A DNA stretch of 25,370 nucleotides. It comes from Botryllus schlosseri (Eukaryota; Chordata; Ascidiacea; Stolidobranchia; Styelidae). The translations under genes were made by a program, and so were the position numbers. Below are positions 10,901-22,900 of this stretch, one piece after another. The notes below the pieces were generated by a model that saw only the letters and a program-made list of their open reading frames with translations, was not told where the DNA came from and ran no database searches. The stretch lies in assembly GCA_000444245.1 (NCBI GenBank), contig ATSW01093525.1, forward strand, positions 1 to 25,370, given 5' to 3'. The stretch's first letter is position 1; each line of letters begins with the position of its first letter.

Positions 10901-13900
10901 CTCAAAGTTGACGACTCAATGGCCATATCGAATATTCAGGGGAAAACACGTTATTTGCCCCCTGGCTACGACAAATCGGTGAAAAATAGCAAGAATAGCA
11001 GCTCTATTTGTATAATGGAAATGGTTGTTTTGCTTTAAATTTCAAGCAAGTCTCGCAAGCCCGTTCGACGGTCAATATACTCCAGAGTCCCGAATATTAT
11101 GTCCAAATCCAATCCGACCAAAATGTGCAAATCCATTTTCTCAGGTGCAATTCCGTTCATAGCGTTACTCGATTATCAACCGGGCATGCCCCGCGTATCC
11201 TGTTCGGATATCAAATAATACCAATACAGTCGACCCCGCTTAATTCGGACACCGGAAAACAGCTTTATTTGACCAAAAATGCTCGAGAACGACCCAAAGG
11301 AAACAATTCCGCCATCGGTTAATTCGATTTCGAACATTCGGGTCGCAATTGCAGTCGTTAGGATATACCACAATAAATAGTACTTCGTTCGTTTTATCAC
11401 AAGATTAGTGATGACAGCGAAACAAGGACGATACCTGCAGTAACGATCGACGGTAAACTCATAAAGGCCATAACAGCTTCATAGTCGCTTTTAATTGGGT
11501 GCAACTGCGTGCATCTTGCAGAACAGATTGGTGCAGACAAATTTGGCAGAAAAAGTGAAATTGATCAAGAAAATAAACGAATAAAAAATACTCTTCCTTT
11601 ACAGTTCAGCAGTTAGTTGCGTTGATGCGGATATCGGAACGTACTGAGCCCAATATGCGATTGTTACAGTGAAATACCACGCAGTATTTCTTGAATGGCA
11701 TGGTATCGAAAGTACTGTACAATGCCACTAACATGAAAGCATAACTAATGTGCTGGTAATGCGAACTGTGCCAATTACTGCAGTATAGCCCATCTGCAAC
11801 TAATTTATTACGCCAAAATGCAGTATTTTGAATGCGTTGTGTGCCATTACGCACGACAATGAAGGGAACAATAGATTTCCGGTTAACTCGGACAATGCCG
11901 ATCCCCCGCTTAATTCTTCCAAACGTGAACGAAACCAAACTGTCAGCATTAAGTGAAGTCGACTGTACTCGTAAGTCGGAATAGTCCTACTATTCATGCA
12001 GTAGTAACGGATTTCAAAACAGGGCGAAAACGTGTATGTTCGACGCCGCAACTGACCAGGCAATATTTCCTGTTCCCCCGCTTCGCCCGCCTTGACAGTC
12101 TGCATGTTGACCAAGTTCGCGTACACTCCATCCTCCAGTTTCAGCAGCTCCTCGTGGGTGCCTTCTTCCATCACCTTTCCCTCGTGGAAAGCCACGATTT
12201 TGTCGGCGTTTCGTATCGTCGACAGTCTGTGCGCTATCACCACGGTCGTGCGGCCTGTTGCGACAAGCAATATATGACACATGCAATATTCGTTTTTTTT
12301 TTGTCTTGGCGGGCATCCAGCGACGGTCAAAGTAGTCCGCGTTGCTGCTCAAGTAGAAGAAGTAATGCCGTGAATTTCTACTCAACTACAAGTAGAAGTA
12401 TAGCAAATTTCAATACGTGTCAAAACCAACTCAATTGGAAATAGAAAATGAAATCGAAATCGCAAGATGCTTCTTCGCGAATGCAAGATGACTGATGGCA
12501 CTACAAATAATTAGAATCTTCGAAAATATATTCAGTTACCGCGCTATTATGCGAAATTCCACCTAGTTGCTATGACAATTTCATTCGTAAAAGTGTTGCA
12601 AACTTACCGCAAAACTACTTTCTACTTTTCAAATCCAAGCTGTAAAAAGTATGTGGTTTTGCCTGTTCAAGTATGTGAAAGCAGTCTAAGCACATAATGG
12701 CATAACATCTGCGCAGGATCGGATTCCTTGATAACGGATTATGTGAACTGTGCGCACAGGATAATGGATTATCTGAACTGTGCGCACAGCCGGAATCTGC
12801 GGAACATTTCCTGCTAATATGTCCGAGACACTCAACTAATACACAATATATCATCGAAGTGGCATTAACATTGCGTTATCGGAAATTCTTACTGGCCCTT
12901 TCGCTACAACGCGTATAGAATTCGCACTCCTGTTGAATCGAATAATTTAGAAAATACTTGTTCTAATCAAACCTTCCATCTGGTGCACAAGGGCACAGTA
13001 GTCGAGCACCAATAAAAATCCATACCAACCAACATAATACCATATTGCTTACTAATGTTTATTTACACGTACGTATAGCATGTCTTTTCATGTCATGTTT
13101 GAAGAGCTTCTTGAAGGTACAGAACTTCAATATACAATTGAATAGTAGATTAATATACTATATAATATAAAATACTATTCAGTCATGTCATGTTGTAAAT
13201 GTACTTTAAAGTAATTTTCTTCGGGTCCATGGCAGACATGGGGCAATCGTGATTAGTAATCGTAATCGATTACGACGATTACATCACTTTCAAGTAATCG
13301 TAATCGTAATCGTAATCGATTAGATTAAAAAAAACCTAATGTAATCGTAATAGTAGTCGACTATTTCATATATCGAATCGATTTCTTTGTGAAAGAACGA
13401 TTACCTTACATTGGCACAAGGGCCGTGACATGAATTGAACAATGAACATTCGTGAACAACGAAGAGTGCGAAATCATAGCGGGCAGAAACATCGGGTTTT
13501 CAAACACGACTGCTGATTATTATGGCACAAGTATCAGCTATTGCATTGCGTAACGGATTATCCACACATAGTAAATAACTATTCGATATACATGTAGAAG
13601 CTAATTACTGTAATTAGTGTGATTGTAAGAACACCTATCATTCCGTATATCAGGTCATCAATACACTCCAGACGCCAGTACCTCGCAGCAGGATGATAGT
13701 CTGTAATCACCACCCCGCCTAGTTTCAAATAGTAACATATGTATTGATGTTTAGTTATGCTGATAGTTAAACGCAGTTTGACCGTTGTTGCTTGGCGAAC
13801 AGTATGCCTATATGTGCGTACACCGAACAAAGATTTGAAATCTTGTTCTCATCAAATGAAACATTTCGATTTTCACATCGAAGCATTAAAAACCAATGGC

Positions 13901-16900
13901 TGCTTATATAAATCATAACCGACCCGTTGAGTAACGGCAATATCTGTATTAAGTGGATTATAGACATACTTTGATGTTGACTTTATCTTATTCTCATATG
14001 GCCCTACTAGAAACGTGCACCAATCGTTATTTCGCTATTCTATACTACACATTTGGATCTGCCTCCATAGCCAACCGCTTATACACCATGTTAACGTGAC
14101 TTGTAGCCACTCAATTGACTGTTCTTCTCCATATTATTAATTATAATCACTTGAGCAAGTAATAGAAGTAGGCAAAGGTAATTAGGTACTCCGAAAAAGT
14201 TGGAGCACTCCGTTACAGACACCCTCTGCGGGCATCCCGTAATTACCGGCGGAGGCTTTGTCCAAAGCGGCCTGTACGACGGATTCGCTTTCCGTATCCA
14301 GGGCGGACGTGGCCTCGTCCAGCAAGAGAACTTTCGGGTCGCGCACAATCGCTCTGGCTATCGCGATGCGCTGTTTTTGCCCGCCGCTCATCTGACCTCC
14401 GCTCTCGCCGACAAGAGTGTCGAATTTCTGCAGCAAAGAAAGCCAGGCTCAGTCGGAAAAGTGTTGGGTTTCTCGCCGGTAATCTGCTGCGTCATTTAGA
14501 TCGAATGGAAATTGTGTAACGAGATAGTGTAACGATTAGATAGATCTGCTTTGTACATAGAAACGGGACGCGCCAATACAGTCGGTATTTCAGGAATGGA
14601 AAGTACAATAATGACTAACTCATTCGATTTAATGGATACGGCGATTAAAGTCTCAGTTATGTTTGCCAAGTCCCGCACCAAACAAACAGTCGGATAGGAT
14701 TAAAATACACAGATAAACAATAAACATACACAAGAGGGGTCAAATAATAATCAACAACAGGCGTCTGACTGAAAAGGAAATCCGGTTGAAGTAATAACCA
14801 AGTCGCGGTTCGTGAGTAGGGTCACAATCGCAACGATGTCCTCGTGTCCGACTTATGATAACCTTACAACAATGATACCTTAAAGAGGCACGGCGCTCTA
14901 TAAATATGATGTGGTCACAAATTAAAGCTGAATGTGTTAAAAGTGTTTCTTTAGGCAACAGCCATTTTCCTCAGAAAGTCACCGTCTGCGGACATTATGC
15001 AACTAAATGATTTTCATCGATATGTGAAAATAAATGAAATCGATAACTGTGATACCGATGCGACGGGTCGTCGCTTTTTATTTCGTTGCAAAATTTATGG
15101 CAAGCATTTATGCACTGCTGCACTTTCCCGACGCGCTACACGCAGAGTGAATTTTAGATAGTTGTTAGCCAATATTTTGATGGAACTGTGCCTTTACGAA
15201 CCACGCCGGTTTAGTTACGGTAATTAGCCTATGCGTCTTTCACACAGTCAACTTTAATTTGAGACCACATCATATTTAAAGCGCAGTGCTCATTTACGGT
15301 TAATATATTTAAGTGGAAAATTTAATTGATGAGCTATGCTTCCCGTAAGCGACGACTTTGCCGTAAATATCGAATACCTTTGGTAGCTTGACGATAAAAT
15401 CATAGGCGTTCGCCTTTTTCGCAGCGCTGACAATTTCGTCTTCGGTGACACCGTCGCGGCCCCATCTGATATTCTCTCCGATGGTGGTGTCGAAAAGTAC
15501 GGGCTCCTGCGCGACCACGCCGATTTGATCTCGGAGCCACTTCACGTTCAAGTCCTTCACGTTGTTGCCGTCCATCAAAACCGCGCCTTTCTAGACAGTA
15601 ATGGCGGGAATGACAGTCATGATGTCAACAAGCGAGTATGTTCATTGTTCACTGTTCAGTGTTCATCTTCAAGCAGCAGGAGTAGGCTACATAACCTGCG
15701 CTGCTGGTCAGGGAGATCTAGATATCTCTTTGCTGGCTTATCGAATAGATTACGCATCGCCGTGATATTATAAAGACAAACTCCTGCAAGGTTATAGACA
15801 CGAATTTAACGCATACAACGGATGTGCACATGCATAGTTCACGCGTGTAAAGGACCAGCAAGCTGGTCAGCTCAGAAAGTAAATAAGTGGCTGTAAAGAG
15901 GGAAATGAGTAATCGCACACGTTTGTTAGAAGAACAGCATTGTGTTTGTTGTTTAAGAGTGGCGTGGTCGCTATAATCATGTCTCGAGATCGTTTAAAAA
16001 AGTAACGACGTAACAGTCCACGATCAGTCTGATTTTGCCACCATTTTATATCAATTCAAGATCCTAAAATAATTGCAATACAATAACAAGAAAGGGCCGA
16101 AAATGCCTCGTGACGTCAATCCATCAAACTCCCACCATGGCTTATAAATCTAGAAACAAAATTGGCAGAACGTGTACTGATGAAGCATGCACATTACGCA
16201 CTACATACACAGAATGAGAAATATCCCGTAGCATTCTAAAACATGGGCAAGGTATGAAGAGGCATGCCACAGAACTGTGTACAGGCGAGGCCCAAATGTC
16301 AAAAATTAATACGGCAATCTCAATACGCAGGCTACTGCTACAAAACGTAGAATCGTAGATAGGTGTGAATGAAGTATATATTTATATATATATATCGGCT
16401 TTCAATTAAATAAAACGGCAAAAGAAAACAGGAAACAAAGGAACATCAAGATAATCAGTTTTGGGCCCTTATTAAGCGCTATGAAGTATAGAGATGAGAC
16501 AGAGATTGATAGAGACTGATCGTTATACCAAATTTATACGTTCGGCACGCATTCTACAGCCAGCCCTCATGAAATCAAAACGAAGAGATGCTTAAAACCA
16601 CAACAGAAAACAGAAAAAAATATATTGCATGATAGTAGCCGAACAGTGTTGAAAAATCCCGAACAAACGCGTACGAAAGTCGTCTTATATTTTTATTACC
16701 GAGGCAATTTGCTCACGACGTGATTAGCAAAAGTTTATCACGCTCCGAGATTCGCATCGTAATTGCCTCATACGCACCTCGACATCATAAAATCTTTGCA
16801 TGAGTCCGACGCATGTACTTTTGCCGCAGCCGCTCTGGCCGACGAGCGCGACCGTCTGTCCTCGGTTCACGGTGAAGCTGACATCTCGCAAAACCTGATG

Positions 16901-19900
16901 TAATGCAAAATGTTGCTTGTTCAAGTTCGGTTCATGTTCATTGTTCATCAGTCAATGTTGCGGTAGACATGCAAAATACACTGAGAAGAGATAGCACATA
17001 CATAGCAGACGTATATGCGAGATCTATTATTATTAAATAATCATGTTTAAACGCTATATTGTAGACTATATTCGGAATTCGTTAATCGTAAATACTTTAA
17101 ATTATCTCGTTCACCGGAAATAGTGCCATTTTGTATTTGTATAAATCACTTGTGGCTTCAGCATGATATATAGTCGTGATACCCCCGCTCCCATACCATT
17201 GTCTTGCAGACCGCTTCCTCTGACCGTCACTAGGGCGGATCATAGCAGGAAGGGCACCAGGCGCAAAAATTAATCCTAATAGCCTAATCTTTCTGCGGAT
17301 GAATGATCAGTGAGCACTGGCCCGCCATGGCAACCCCACATCACATACGCAAGAAACCGAGAGAATCTCTCTCTCCCTCACGAAGCATCAGCATCCTGTA
17401 AAAGTGCACCTATAACTGCTCTAATCCCTGAATCAGTAGTTCAGCCAGTCTCGGGGGTTCGGTCGAGATGAAGGCACACAACTGATTCTTAATGGTTTAT
17501 ATTCTCCGTTTTTTATCATCGCTGTTGAGTATTGACGCAGAGTTCATTGTGTACATCGGTGTTTTAAAGAAATGTATTAGATGTGTAAAGTGGTTGATTT
17601 TTTTTCGTTTTTTGTGACGCAGGGAAAATATGGGGTTCGTCAGGCTAGGACAGGTTAAGAAACACTGCACTCTCTGGCTTTCGAAGCGCTGATTGACCAG
17701 CGATTCCACTTTGGTTATGTTACAGATGCCTCAATCAGTTGTTTGGTGGGCGGCCGGATAGGCTGTACGTATCTGCTTCGTATCTTAATATGCTGGTAGA
17801 AATTGTTGCTTGAATGCACATTGCACGATTACACTTACAATACATGCGTTGCGATTGTTGCGTCATTGTTAGACTCAATAGAGGACTCGCGCATAGGCCC
17901 AAAATCAGGCTTACAAGATAGAGTATATACACTGCAGTCTGGTGTATGTAAATTGTGCAACATTGTGCGGTCCGCATTCGCAAGTTAGAAATCCCATGCG
18001 CTGATACGGTTGAATATTAACCATGAAATTTTACCTGCACGTCCGGCCTGGACGGATAGTTGAATTCGACGTTCCTGATTTCGATCTCCCCGGTGACATT
18101 TTCGGGTTTCAGACCTTTCTCCGAGAAGATATCGATCGGCGGAACGCGATCTATAATCGCGAAGATCTGCTGTCCCGCCGCTTGGGCAGCGGAAAAATAC
18201 TCGAAATTGCTGCCAGCCTGGAACGTTAACGGTTGCTCAGCAATGGGACAAGCCATGCTCTATCAGGCGTTGTCAAATTTATAGTTATTCGCGATGCTCC
18301 CATGGGTACAGTAGCGCAAAGCCCTATTAAGCCGCAAATAATTTTGCTCGGGTCTTTTGGAGGCTTGGTTATTTCTTGTCAAAGTGAGTAACTGTCCCTG
18401 CACGTACACCATTGGCTTTATGTCACCACTTCCCAACTTGAGGTTGGTATGGTAGCAGGTGGGCTGGAGTTATGGACTGTAAATTTACAACATGACATAA
18501 CCATAGAATATCCAATTATTATTTTTTAAGTATATGTAATTATGTCTACTGGAGCTCGTCGGGGTGAAAACAAGATTAACATTCATTGTTTCCTTAGTTG
18601 GGCGAAATCTGCGATTTTGATCACTTTTTCATGCTGATAATGACATTTATTAACACTCCAAGTTGAAGTTGCGTGTTGAACTTATGGCCTTCAATATCTC
18701 ACGATTTCTCCGGGGACCTCAGTGATATCTAGGGCAGGTTTTTGTTGCAGTCAAATCCGTGGAAAGTTGCATTTATTTTTCACAAAAGTTGCACTAAAAA
18801 GTTGCATTAATGGACAAGTTCCTTGAAATTGTTAGGGTATGAGATACTCGAATCGATCCGTATCCAAGGCACTGTAGCAAAACACAGTGTTGGCTGTACT
18901 GAATGTGTACGTCAAATCAGAAAGGACCTCAAATTTTAACGACATTGAAATAATCAAGAGATCTCTATTTACATATAGAACCAAATATTTCCAGGAAAAC
19001 GTTGCAAAAATTTGCATGAAAAGTCGAAAAAAGTTTCCTGAAAAATCGAAAAAGTTACAAAAAGTTGCATGAAAAAACGGGGAAAAGTTGCAAAAAGTTG
19101 CATTATAAGAATCCTCCAAACAGCTTAAAACGCCATTCTACATAACTTCTGAGTATTTAGGAAGCTGCCGGAAGCTGTAAAAAAAGTTGCAAAAGTTGCA
19201 AAAACTTGCCCTAGTGATAACATTTCGGTCCGTTGCTAAATCAAGCTAGGGAACCACAACGGAAGAGATAGGCGGATGAGAAGGACAGCTGTCGTGAGTT
19301 CTGTGACTAATGGTGACTTTCGCAGATAGAGATGTTTACATCCGCAAATTTCTGCTTTTTGCTTTTCATCGTCAAAGTAACATTCTCCATTCGCAAATAT
19401 ATAATGAATTTAGTAAGTTATGTATATGCATATGCATACAAGTTAGACAGAATAATATGCATTAAAAAGAAACCACATAGCGGTAGAGAGGATGTACCCT
19501 GTCTCTTACGCAACATTCGCGCAATGCAGCTATCAGCAAAATTTCCGGGACCAAGCAATCCCAGAAAATGTCAACAGAAGTGAGAGGCCGGCGATTCGTG
19601 ATCGATTACATTCTTTTGTGGAATAACGGCATCGCAAAGTCACGAGATTCACGATCATTTTACTGTTGAGAAACGGTCTGTACACCCGTGAATTCCCTTG
19701 CCTTTTATCACTATAATTCAATCACGTAACTACTAGCTATACATCATTTGAACGCGCTATGTTTGCTCTGGGTCTGCGCATCAGAAAGGCGGATTTTACC
19801 GCATCTCGCGGAATCGTTTCACGCCACTAACATAGGCGGGTCCATACCAAGCAGAAACGGAATGGAGAAAATGCCGGTTCTCACGCTGCAGATTCAATGT

Positions 19901-22900
19901 CTTTCAATCCAATCCCAAACATTGAATACATAGTAATACCGAATCAAATTGATAATCGCAGTATGATTAAAAATCATACGAAATTATATGTCCAAATCGA
20001 ATCCATCTTAGCTAAGTATAAAGTATATGCAAGTTCCAGTACGAGGTCACCACCTTGGGTGAGTATTTGCACGTCAAGAACCACAGCCAAATGTAGGCCT
20101 ACCAAAGCACATGGCACTCCACCCGACAAGTTCACATATCAGTTTTTTGAGATGTTACGAAACAACAACTATCGAAAGGCATGTCCCGACACGTCTATAA
20201 ATATTATAGTTTACTCGATTCAATAGGGACTCGTGTGCACTGTACTTAGAGTGAACTTTACTCACAGTTAGATGCTCGCCAAATTCACTGCAAACAACTC
20301 ACCGTTCCCAAGGCGAAGGCCGCAATCAGAATACAGAAAAATACGACCATCATGTCTCCAGCTGTGAGTGGGTCATTTTCGTCGATGACGAGGGTCACTC
20401 CGTACCAGAATGTGACGGCATAAAGCGAAAACATGGTCAGATAAAGAAAGCCGAGACTAGCGCCGAAGATGAGTCCCTTTTTCATGCCCATTGCCTTTGC
20501 TTCGCCCAAGTTGGACGAATATCTGAAAGTATGGACAAGTTACACACACACGTTATAGATTAATGTTTCAACTACATTCAAAATTCAATATTGATGGATA
20601 TCGCATTCCAGTAGAACATGTAGCATCGAATAATGACGACTGGCTGTGACGGGGCGGGCAACCACAGCCAACTGCGATTGCACAATGATATTCGCAGTAT
20701 TGTGTTGAAAATCAAGTCACTAACTGAATAAAATTTCCCTCTCAAAATCTACATCAGGGTTAACAGTTTCTACAAAGACATGATTGCAAAGTAGAAGCGA
20801 TTTAACGCCGCATTATACCTCGGGCGATCGTACGGCGATTTGTAGCTATTTCGCCCGACGTAATTCGGCCGCAAGAATAGATACTCTCCACCATGCCAAT
20901 CCGACAACGCGTAGAAATCCACGAAACTTGACAATCTGACGAACTGTCATGTTGCGTTGTCACTATAGCATAGGAGTGTACATGGTACACCGTACAGTAC
21001 ACGATTCACTTGGGGGCATAGGAACGGCTACTATGGGATGGAAGTATATTCTTGCATTATTTATACGACGAAATCGATTCCGTATCGCGAATTGGCCCAT
21101 GCCACATGTCTGAAAGATCTTTATTCGATAAGCAATATCAGCATAGTGTAAATGACCATAATACTGAAACACCGTCAATAACAAACACAACAATCCTTAT
21201 TCGGTGCCATGGATGTTGTCAAATTGTTCAAACGAATGTACATCGTACGGTACTTAAACGTACGACTGTCGAGTGTCGACCCACCGCTTAATCATGGATA
21301 TTGTCAAGCTAAATGGTCAAGTGAATGTACTATAACGCACGAGCCGTCGACCCATCGCATAATCCATTCGCGAATAGTATTTCGCTAATACTAATACCGA
21401 ACAGATTGATATGCGATTACGAAGGATGAAGGTTCGCTACCGCATTTCGCTAAATACCAGTATGGAACACTCACCAAGATTCACTGGGTCGTGTATCGGC
21501 GGCATATAATTGCGAGATTGGATTAGAAATAATCCGACCAAATAGCATTCTAAGCCAGAGACTACGTTATCTCGTTGATGGCAAGATAACCATACGATAA
21601 ATCGTTACCGACGGCCGGGTGGGCAATTACTTTCCCCGCGGGGCCGCGTGAGATACAAACATATTGGCGGTGGCCGGGCCTAGGCAATTTAACATTCCTA
21701 ATTGTACTTTTCGCTGTGTGGTTGCAAGTCCGTATCGATAAGCGGCCATCACCTTCTGTTAAGTGTTACACACATGTAATTGCACTCAAACCGAGTGAAT
21801 TGAGACAGAAAAATGTGGACGATATTATTTTATAGGTGCCTAGTTACACCTTCGACGGCGAAGGTTGTTTATGCCGGCTTGTAGCAAGGAGCCACTATCA
21901 GCCAAGAAGTCGAGTGACTAAGAGATTGGGCTTCCAAAGGCGCATCCAGAAGAAATTCCAAGTACGGGGGATTCCGCCCTGAATTTTCCAAGCGATGGAA
22001 CACTCGCGCAGGTGTGCACAAATACAGCATTTTGATGAATGTATTTTAGACCTCGTAATGTCAAAAAGCGAACGTCAAAGGCGGAGGATAAGATGCAATG
22101 TGTACATTAGGGCTGTTCAAAAATAACTTTTTTTCCTGAATCTTGCTGGTTACTTGATTAAATCGTTAGGTTGCCTTAAAAAACGACGCATACCAAATTT
22201 GAATTCATTCCGACAAATATTCGCGGGTTACGTAGAGTTTGAAAATTTTGGATTTGCCCAAAAACGCAAAAAAAAATTTTTCTCAAATTTTTTTGCCAAC
22301 CCCATGAAATTGTTGGGCTGTCTTCAAAAACTATGCAAAACAAATTTGACTCAATTCCAAGCCGTAGAAGCGGAGTTATTCCAGTTTTTCGGTAATAATT
22401 CTTGGATTATCCACCAATCAAGGATAATCTCAGAATTATCGAATAAAAACTGAAATAACTCCGGTTCTACAGCTTGGAATTGAGTCAAATTTGTTTTGCA
22501 TAGTTTTTGAAGACAGCCCAACAATTTCATGGGGTTGGCAAAAAAATTTGAAAAAAAAATTTTTTTGCGTTTTTGGGCAAATCCAAAATTTTCAAACTCT
22601 ACGTAACCGGCGAATATTTGTCGGAATGAATTCAAATTTGGTATGCGTCGTTTTTTAAGGCAACCTAACGATTTAATCAAGTAACCAGCAAGATTCAGGA
22701 AAAAAAGTAATTTTTGAACAGCCCTAGTGTACATGATCGACAATCCGTGATTTGTTGATAAAACCCAATGAAAACTTCGAAATGTCCAGAAACTATGATA
22801 ATGTTATACCCCAGGAACAATGTTTTATACCTGGAATACCATGTGGAGGCGTAACATAAAATAAACCATTATGTGAAGCATTTACCAGTACATTAACCAT

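Noticed and set aside
11606-12330. Long minus-strand frames continuing from the NBD1 end
   Set aside because: Only 12057-12254 is coding; the remainder is intron and pogo-like element read-through.
11953-12444. 163-codon plus-strand frame
   Set aside because: Antisense shadow of exon 8 and adjoining repeat.
15301-15306. TTAA near both ends of the 14878-15299 element as piggyBac target
   Set aside because: The two TTAA words are not in the same register relative to the inverted ends.
18832-19119. 95-codon Phe-rich minus-strand frame
   Set aside because: Produced by the AAAAGTTGCA repeat composition.
22154-22743. Mirror-image open frames of 99 and 130 codons on opposite strands
   Set aside because: They are the two arms of the palindromic hAT element read from each side; no known domain.
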